This document shows, piece by piece, positions 1 to 4,631 of a stretch of 6,155 nucleotides of DNA; within the stretch, counting starts at the first letter, position 1; each line of letters opens with the position of its first letter. The position numbers were made by a program, and so were the translations under genes. This DNA is from Neptunomonas sp. (lineage in GTDB: Bacteria > Pseudomonadota > Gammaproteobacteria > Pseudomonadales > Balneatricaceae), in contig SDWN01000900.1 in the NCBI GenBank assembly GCA_004195305.1, positions 1 to 6,155 of the forward strand, read 5' to 3'. The notes beneath the pieces were generated by a model. It searched no databases, was not told where the DNA came from, and saw only the letters and a list, made by a program, of their open reading frames with translations.

Positions 1-256
1 GATTATGACCGGTGTTATCTCCGGGGGGCTGTTTGCACTGATGACGTCTGTCGATGAGGTGATCGTGGCGATCTTCATCGCCGGGGCTGAGCAGCGCACG
101 GTTCCGATGCAGATGTGGTCGGGTATTCGTGAGCAGATCAGTCCGACCATCCTGGCGGTAGCGACGCTGCTGGTGGCGATGTCGATCTTGCTGCTGACGA
201 CGGTTGAATATCTGCGCCGTCGCTCTGAGAATCTACGCGGGATCACGCCCCAATAA
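1..256 (+). CDS. ABC transporter permease, PotC/YdcV-like, polyamine type (C-terminal part)
   Basis: The frame is open from the left edge and ends at TAA 254-256, so only about 84 C-terminal residues are visible. They resemble the end of PotC-type inner-membrane permeases, which pass spermidine or putrescine from a periplasmic binding protein using a cytosolic ATPase. Two hydrophobic spans are visible: one around GGLFALMTSVDEVIVAIFIAG and one around ISPTILAVATLLVAMSILLL. Between them lies the segment EQRTVPMQMWSGIREQISPT, typical of this family, and the protein ends in a basic tail (YLRRRSENLRG). The conserved EAA loop that contacts the ATPase would lie upstream, outside the window. An ATG at 5 is an internal methionine, not the true start. 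The gene is probably the last of a transport operon, since a terminator follows 60 bp downstream. The substrate (polyamine or a related amine or opine) cannot be told from this fragment. Confidence 0.85.
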   Translation, partial: IMTGVISGGLFALMTSVDEVIVAIFIAGAEQRTVPMQMWSGIREQISPTILAVATLLVAMSILLLTTVEYLRRRSENLRGITPQ

Positions 257-316
257 TGAAACGCTGATAATAGAAATCCGGTAGTAATAGGTTGGTCTTC
301 ACGGACAGAAAATAAC

Positions 317-351
317 AAGGCCGGGCGCTGTTTGCTTCCGGCCTTTCTTTT
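317..351 (+). terminator. Rho-independent terminator of the ABC transporter operon
   Basis: A perfect 8-bp stem is formed by AAGGCCGG (317-324) and CCGGCCTT (338-345), with a 13-nt loop, and is followed by a T-rich tail TTTCTTTT (344-351). It lies 60 bp after the permease stop codon in the same direction, as expected for the end of that transcript. Confidence 0.85.
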
Positions 352-794
352 GGTTATGCCTGAGTTAGTTGTTGCAGATTGTTGTGTTGCGGCGAGCAGA
401 TTGACAGGGAAGCTGACATCTCGGTGACTGCAGATACAGAAGGGCCGATCTACGTTTCGGTCACACAGGCCAGGAGGTTTGAGCCACTTTGAACGGCAGA
501 GCCGGCACATTACAGTCGCTCACCTCTGGCCCGAGTGGGCTGTTGTTGAAACTTCGGAGTTCCGTATAGCGGGCACCCATCGGAGCTAGGGTTCACGGCA
601 GGAGACAAAGCGGCCACACAGACTACGAAGTTTGAGGACCTTTGAGCAGCAGCCGACACAATAGCCGCCACTGACAATCCCTCTGCCTTAGCTCCCCTGC
701 ATCAATCCAACTTCCCTTAAGCTGACATTGGCCTGAGCCTCAGGGTTAGACAGGAGTGAGCAGTCATCGGTGGGATGATGGACTGAGCCACTGC
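352..794. other. Non-coding stretch with degenerate short repeats
   Basis: No convincing gene is present between the permease terminator and the 3' end of the minus-strand GGDEF-EAL gene. The stretch holds six plus-orientation matches to AGCNGVCAY, at 411-419, 500-508, 609-617, 651-659, 663-671 and 720-728. The outer two belong to an identical 10-bp direct repeat AAGCTGACAT (410-419 and 719-728). An 8-bp inverted repeat AAACTTCG/CGAAGTTT lies at 549-556 and 626-633. A small hairpin, CCTGA/TCAGG, lies at 732-744. No T-run supports a terminator for the minus-strand operon here. From memory, the segment around GAACGGCAG recalls a decayed intergenic repeat seen in marine gammaproteobacteria, but I cannot verify this. 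Confidence 0.5.
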
Positions 795-3071
795 TTAGGG
801 CTCTTTACGACCCTCAACGGTCAAAGTAGGCCGGAATATGCATGGGAATTTGGCGTCGGGGTCAGCCACATCGGGATCGATATAGCGGACATCAGCCTCC
901 AGTACCACTAGCGCAGCATGCTGCTGACTATCCTTTACGTATTTCTCAAACCATTCAGAAAAATCTTCTGCTGTCATAGGTCGAGCATATAGATATCCTT
1001 GGGCAGCTTTACAACCCTCTTTTTTCAATACCTCCCACTGTTCGGGCTCTTCCACACCTTCGGCGATGGTATGCAGCCCAAGACTCTGCCCTAACGCAAT
1101 AATGGCGCGGCATATTGCCGCATCATTTGGGTCAATGAGAATGTCACGCACAAATGACTGATCAATTTTAAGTTGATCGAGTGGCAGCCGTTTGACGTAA
1201 GCTAATGATGAGTAACCAGTGCCAAAATCATCTAACGCGAACGATATCCCTGTCTTTTTAAGTTGCATCATTTTGTCAGTGACGATGTCCAAATCATGAA
1301 CCAACATGCTCTCGGTGATTTCCAATTTCAGGCGGGTGGGATCAACACCACTTCGTGAAACGATATCCAGCACTTTTTTAGTAAAAGATCGCTGGCTAAA
1401 TTGTAGGGCACTGACATTGACAGCAAGGGTTAAGCAGGAAGTTGAGGGGGATTGTTGCCAAAGCTGAAGCTGCTCACATGCCTCCTCAAGCACCCACTCG
1501 CCAATAGGAAGGATCAGGTGGGTATCTTCGGCAAACGGGATAAAATCCATCGGAGAGACGAAGCCACGTTCTTCTGATATCCAGCGTATCAACGCTTCGG
1601 CGCCAACACATTCCCCATGAATGTTAACCTGGGGCTGGTAATAGAGCTGGAATTCATGATTATTGATCGCTTTTCGAAGGTCGATTTCAAGGGATCTGCG
1701 CTTATCGGTGCGGGCTTGCATATCAGAATCGAAAAATTGGTAAGCATTTTTGCCTGCCCCTTTTGCCTGATACATCGCAATGTCCGCACGCTTGAACAGC
1801 TCTTGAGTCGAAACATTGTGATCGTGAATCAGTGTAATACCGATACTAACGGAGCTCTGATACGACTGGTTATTGAGTTGGTAGGGAAGTCGTAATCGCT
1901 GAATGATTTTGTCTGCTACGTATCCACAATTGCTGACGGCTTCATTAACATCATCAGCCAACTGTCCAAGCAGTACGACGAATTCATCGCCACCATGGCG
2001 CGATACTGTGTCTATCTCGCGTAAACATTGCTGGATGCGTTGAGCTGTCTCAATCAGCATTGAATCACCCTGATCATGTCCCAAGGTGTCGTTCAGTTCT
2101 TTAAAATTATCCAGGTCCAAAAACAGAAGTGCTTGAAAGGAGTTGTTGCGCGCACTGTTAGCGACACTTTGTTCCAAACGGTCAAGCATGAGTCGCCGAT
2201 TTGGTAAACCCGTCAAAACATCGTAGAACGCCAGGCTGTGTGCTTCACGTTCAGCGTCCTTGCGCTCGGTAATGTCCTTCCCCGAACTCAATATGCTGGT
2301 ACATTGATCATTCTCGTTAAATATCGAAACGTTATGCCAGGCTATGGTTCGTTTGTTTCCGTCGCGATTAACAATTTCATTCTCAGAGTAGTCAACTGGA
2401 TCGATATCGCCAGAGATCATTTCCAAGAAAACTTCGCGAGCCTCTTGTTGCACCGCCTCGAACGGGGCAATTTCAAACCAGTCCCGACCGGTTAGTTCCT
2501 GTTCGGAGTATCCTAATATATTACATCCTAGCTTATTTATTTCGGTAATGTAGCCTTGGCTATCTAGTTCGATAATGATCGCTTCAGCTACCTCGAGGTA
2601 ACGCTCAGCCCTACGCTGTTGCGCAACAGCCGCGGCCTCCGCGCTTTGGCGATCGTTTACCTCAGAGAGCAGTTGCTGGGTCCGTTGCTCTACCTTCTGT
2701 TCGAGTTCCTGCTGATATAGCTTGACCGCATTACGCTGATGCCGTTGGTCTATAACTACCGCCAGCATGTGGCACAAATTCTCAAGATAGGGGCGGTAGG
2801 TTTGAAAATTGCCAGAGTCTGATATCTCGAACTGTAGCTGTCCGTATTCAGAACCATCTATCTTGAGCTGTAGGTGGGAAAAACGAGCATTATCCTGTCC
2901 TACATCACCCTGCTTGGCCAAGTAGCGCACGGCCTTCACTCCCGGGACCATATCAAGCCCCCGGCATACGAAGGCAAAGATTGCTCCCTCATCAGGAAGG
3001 TGAGCAACCATGCTCTCGATGAGCAAGATCTGGGCTAGTATTTCTGCGCTGAGTTCTTGGGTTTGTGGCAT
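795..3071 (-). CDS. Cytosolic GAF-like/PAS sensor with GGDEF and EAL domains (c-di-GMP turnover)
   Basis: This 758-aa protein should make and/or degrade cyclic-di-GMP. Domain order: a weak GAF-like region (about 10-110), a coiled coil rich in E, Q and K (about 115-158), a PAS domain (about 158-272, ending GKDITERKDAE), GGDEF (about 280-450), EAL (about 460-710) and an unrecognised 48-residue tail. The GGDEF domain has DVLTGLPNRR (284-293), an intact GGDEF signature (360-364) and a product-inhibition RxxD (351-354) exactly five residues before it. The EAL domain keeps E492 (EAL), N552, E584, D614-D615 (DDFGTGYSSL), K635 and E671 (AEGVEE), the usual metal-binding and catalytic set. Both halves therefore look active, although many such fusions act mainly as phosphodiesterases. 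No transmembrane segment is seen, so it is probably cytosolic. It starts 6 bp after the stop of the MEDS gene, with only a weak purine-rich site (GAGAAG) upstream, which suggests translational coupling. Confidence 0.95.
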   Translation of the reverse strand: MPQTQELSAEILAQILLIESMVAHLPDEGAIFAFVCRGLDMVPGVKAVRYLAKQGDVGQDNARFSHLQLKIDGSEYGQLQFEISDSGNFQTYRPYLENLCHMLAVVIDQRHQRNAVKLYQQELEQKVEQRTQQLLSEVNDRQSAEAAAVAQQRRAERYLEVAEAIIIELDSQGYITEINKLGCNILGYSEQELTGRDWFEIAPFEAVQQEAREVFLEMISGDIDPVDYSENEIVNRDGNKRTIAWHNVSIFNENDQCTSILSSGKDITERKDAEREAHSLAFYDVLTGLPNRRLMLDRLEQSVANSARNNSFQALLFLDLDNFKELNDTLGHDQGDSMLIETAQRIQQCLREIDTVSRHGGDEFVVLLGQLADDVNEAVSNCGYVADKIIQRLRLPYQLNNQSYQSSVSIGITLIHDHNVSTQELFKRADIAMYQAKGAGKNAYQFFDSDMQARTDKRRSLEIDLRKAINNHEFQLYYQPQVNIHGECVGAEALIRWISEERGFVSPMDFIPFAEDTHLILPIGEWVLEEACEQLQLWQQSPSTSCLTLAVNVSALQFSQRSFTKKVLDIVSRSGVDPTRLKLEITESMLVHDLDIVTDKMMQLKKTGISFALDDFGTGYSSLAYVKRLPLDQLKIDQSFVRDILIDPNDAAICRAIIALGQSLGLHTIAEGVEEPEQWEVLKKEGCKAAQGYLYARPMTAEDFSEWFEKYVKDSQQHAALVVLEADVRYIDPDVADPDAKFPCIFRPTLTVEGRKEP

Positions 3072-3077
3072 CTCAGA

Positions 3078-3701
3078 CTAGCTTCTCTGCTGCTTCAGAA
3101 ACTCTTCCGGAGGAATGAAGAAGGGGTTTTTCATCACCGAGCCACGCACAATCATTAGCGGATGTACCTTGAGTACGTCCATGATGGTCGCGCCATCAAA
3201 ATCATGGGCATTGTATTGGCAAACCGCCGTAACAGGGTGCTCTTTGAGTAAGAGACTTACCCGCGATTCATACTCCAGCAATTGAGATCCGCCCTCGATG
3301 TGTTCAATCTCAGGGCTCATCTCGCCGATCACCCTACAGGCTGGGCAACCTGCTTCTTTGGACGTTTTATGAAACTGGGTGAGTAGTCCCAGCATTCGGT
3401 CAGGATCAAATTTATCGTCTTGAAAATAGACCTCTCGGGTACCTGCCAGAGTCAGATCCCCGGATGCTTTGGCATCTTTTAGGGAGATATTGTGAGCTTC
3501 TAAAAATTTTGCCAATGCCGTTTCATCCACTTTCTCAGAGAAACAGGCAGCGTGCTCTCTGGCTTCAAGCCCGCTACGCAGAAACTCGAGCAAGGAATTG
3601 TTGCGCTCGTCATCGTTACTATAAATCTGGCAGATGTGGGTGCCAGCTGGGAGTTTCTCGTCGGTGAAACCTAGCGAAACGAGAGGCATTGACTGATTCA
3701 T
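3078..3701 (-). CDS. Stand-alone MEDS-domain (DcmR-like sensory) protein
   Basis: This 207-aa soluble protein is almost entirely one MEDS domain, the sensory domain named after methanogen/methylotroph DcmR. Visible hallmarks are HICQIYSNDDERNNSLLEFL (22-41) with the following GLEAREHAACF, the acidic IGEMSPE (125-131), LLEYESRV (141-148), CQYNAHDFDG (161-170), the VHP at 179-181 and the C-terminal NPFFIPPEEFL (192-202). In known proteins this domain is proposed to sense small molecules and is usually fused to a kinase, anti-sigma or DNA-binding module. Here no output domain is attached, so the output is probably the adjacent GGDEF-EAL protein (inference). Cysteines occur at 24, 53, 119, 122 and 161, including a CPAC pair at 119-122. 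No P-loop, membrane span or signal peptide is seen. The start at 3701 is preferred because AAGGCGG lies 8 nt upstream; Met5 lacks such a site. Confidence 0.88.
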   Translation of the reverse strand: MNQSMPLVSLGFTDEKLPAGTHICQIYSNDDERNNSLLEFLRSGLEAREHAACFSEKVDETALAKFLEAHNISLKDAKASGDLTLAGTREVYFQDDKFDPDRMLGLLTQFHKTSKEAGCPACRVIGEMSPEIEHIEGGSQLLEYESRVSLLLKEHPVTAVCQYNAHDFDGATIMDVLKVHPLMIVRGSVMKNPFFIPPEEFLKQQRS

Positions 3702-3709
3702 TAGGAGAT

Positions 3710-3716
3710 CCGCCTT
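3710..3716 (-). promoter_or_regulatory. Ribosome binding site of the MEDS gene
   Basis: On the minus strand AAGGCGG, one mismatch from AAGGAGG, ends 8 nt before the ATG at 3701. It supports that start over the in-frame methionine four codons later. Confidence 0.6.
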
Positions 3717-3751
3717 AGCATGTAATGTGAGCTAAATTAGAAAATAAGCTT

Positions 3752-3757
3752 AGTATA
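3752..3757 (-). promoter_or_regulatory. Candidate -10 element for the MEDS/GGDEF-EAL operon
   Basis: Minus-strand TATACT matches five of six bases of the sigma-70 -10 consensus and lies about 50 nt before the MEDS start, in an A+T-rich segment. No good -35 box is found at 16-18 bp spacing; only T-rich sequence is there. It is therefore a tentative call. Confidence 0.25.
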
Positions 3758-3775
3758 AATGCTCTCCTTAACAAC

Positions 3776-3801
3776 AAAAAACGTAGGGATAATTCTCCCT
3801 A
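3776..3801 (-). terminator. Possible minus-strand hairpin plus T-run upstream of the MEDS gene
   Basis: Read on the minus strand, TAGGGA (3801-3796) pairs with TCCCTA (3789-3784) around a 6-nt loop. Two bases later comes TTTTTT (3781-3776). The shape is that of a small intrinsic terminator, but the stem is only 6 bp with three G-C pairs. It could insulate the operon from upstream minus-strand transcription, act as an attenuator if the promoter lies further upstream, or be chance. Confidence 0.3.
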
Positions 3802-4442
3802 TCTTTAGCGCAGCTTGAAGTAGGCGCTAAGTCATAGCCAAGGTCCGCTCTAGAGCGATTTGGTTCAATGCCAGAGAGGTCTAACCACCTGACCCTCAAT
3901 GTCGGCAGCAGCCAAAACGCATCACTTCAGTATCAGAGCCCTGAATGTCTGCTTTGTCGCAACGGAAATTGCCGTTACCAAGCGCTCAAAACAGCAAAAA
4001 CAGTGTCCGCATCCATGTTTCTGGTGAGCTGGGATGGTTGCTGTGTTCGCAGACCCTAAGTGGCGGCGATGGGCCGTGAAGAGCAGCTGAGCCATGCCAA
4101 AAATTCCTGGCCCTAATGATCGCTGTTGCACGGTCATTGATCAAAATCCTGCTTTGGGGTCAGAACCCGCTAAGGTAGAGCAGTGCTGGCCACAACAGCT
4201 CATTGGGACATAGCCTTTCTTTTGGCTTGGTCAGATCAAAACGTCCGCGCTAGGCGGTTATCCTGTCTTAGCGCTATGGCCGATCTATCGATCGAGAGGC
4301 GCGGGCAATCGAGACTCATGGCGCTCAAAAGGTCGCACCCCGGATGTTTTATGCCGCGGTCATATCAATATAACAGGTCGAATTCTGCTAATTTGCTTTG
4401 CGGGCCATGATTTTGTAGAAATTTGTGCCAGAAGTCAGCTGT
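3802..4442. other. Long non-coding stretch with no defensible gene
   Basis: About 640 bases separate the MEDS leader hairpin from the palindromic element. Open frames on both strands are short (about 60-75 codons), overlap each other, lack good ribosome sites and give low-complexity or Cys/Arg-rich translations resembling no family I know. Small perfect palindromes are present: GCTCTAGAGC (3847-3856), TAGCGCTA (4269-4276) and TCGATCGA (4288-4295). No tRNA fold, CRISPR array or clear terminator is seen. The stretch may be decayed former coding or mobile DNA, or may hold the control region of the downstream gene. Confidence 0.5.
4369..4421 (+). promoter_or_regulatory. Weak promoter candidates upstream of the hydantoinase gene
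   Basis: Two faint sigma-70-like signals lie left of the palindromic element. One is a TATAAC -10 (4369-4374) without a clear -35. The other is TTGCTT (4393-4398) with TAGAAA (4416-4421) at 17-bp spacing. If either is used, the transcript would carry the whole hairpin element in its 5' leader. Neither is strong. Confidence 0.18.
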
Positions 4443-4464
4443 CTAGGAGGCTGACCGAGAATAG
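4443..4464 (+). repeat. Left terminal inverted repeat
   Basis: It begins CTAGGAGGCTGACCGAG and is the reverse complement of 4588-4609 in 21 of 22 positions. It is followed by a short direct repeat, AGCGAG, at 4463-4468 and 4472-4477. Confidence 0.85.
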
Positions 4465-4587
4465 CGAGCGTAGCGAGAGAGTTGTATTTTGAGTCAGATT
4501 TATCGTTCATTTGCGAAGAATAGTGGTTCTATTTACCAAAAATGAGCGTCAAATCTGGCCAAAATACGGGTTTCGCAGTAGGTCAGT

Positions 4588-4609
4588 CTATTCTCGGTCA
4601 GTCTCCTAG
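4588..4609 (-). repeat. Right terminal inverted repeat
   Basis: It begins CTATTCTCGGTCAGTCTCC on the plus strand, ends in CTAG, and pairs with 4443-4464. The nonanucleotide GGTCAGTCT occurs inside it (4596-4604) and again just inward (4581-4589). Confidence 0.85.
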
Positions 4610-4619
4610 GATCTATATC

Positions 4620-4625
4620 AAGGGG
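4620..4625 (+). promoter_or_regulatory. Ribosome binding site of the hydantoinase gene
   Basis: AAGGGG lies 6 nt before the ATG at 4632, a good Shine-Dalgarno spacing. It fixes the start only 22 bp beyond the end of the palindromic element. Confidence 0.7.
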
Positions 4626-4631
4626 TAGGGC

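Larger units (their letters stand above)
4443..4609. mobile_element. 167-bp near-palindromic MITE-like element
   Basis: The whole segment can fold on itself in almost one register. The 22-bp ends pair with a single G/T mismatch (4450/4602). Further in, GTATTTTG (4484-4491) pairs with CAAAATAC (4560-4567), CAGATTT (4495-4501) with AAATCTG (4551-4557), CGTTCATTT (4504-4512) with AAATGAGCG (4540-4548, one G-T), and AATAG (4519-4523) with CTATT (4529-4533) around a 5-nt apical loop. Only 4465-4483 versus 4568-4587 is largely unpaired. It encodes no protein. Both ends carry CTAG. If TA (4444-4445 and 4607-4608) is a target duplication, the element proper is 4446-4606; TA duplication, often within CTAG, is typical of IS630/Tc-mariner-type transposition (family knowledge; assignment inferred). 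An ERIC- or REP-like repeat is the alternative class. Confidence 0.78.

Noticed and set aside
489..569. A 26-codon TTG-started open frame preceded by AGGAGG (472-477).
   Set aside because: The ribosome-site-like sequence is good but the spacing is long (11 nt), the start is TTG, the peptide resembles no family I know, and the frame lies in apparently decayed repeat DNA.
549..633. An integron attC-like site suggested by AAACTTCG/CGAAGTTT arms 69 bp apart.
   Set aside because: The conserved GTTRRRY and RYYYAAC core sites and the inner arms are missing, and there is no integrase or cassette context.
1617..2495. Plus-strand open frames inside the GGDEF-EAL gene.
   Set aside because: They are antisense to a well-conserved enzyme and have no family resemblance or ribosome sites.
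3701..3721. A minus-strand mini-frame of six codons (ATG at 3721) whose TAA overlaps the MEDS ATG as TAATG.
   Set aside because: It has no ribosome site of its own and is too short to separate from chance; the MEDS gene has its own AAGGCGG site.
3847..3900. A tRNA-like stretch with GGTTCAATGCC.
   Set aside because: No acceptor stem, anticodon arm or D-loop can be drawn around the T-loop-like sequence on either strand.
3868..4059. A 63-codon plus-strand frame with CLLC and NGNC, suggestive of a transposase-type zinc finger.
   Set aside because: The Cys spacing does not match a known transposase zinc ribbon, there is no ribosome site, and the frame stops without any downstream transposase sequence. 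The overlapping minus-strand frame is equally unconvincing.
4443..4609. The hairpin element as a simple Rho-independent terminator.
   Set aside because: The stem is far longer than a terminator, no T-run follows either end, and no plus-strand gene ends upstream. The terminal inverted repeats with CTAG borders fit a mobile element better.
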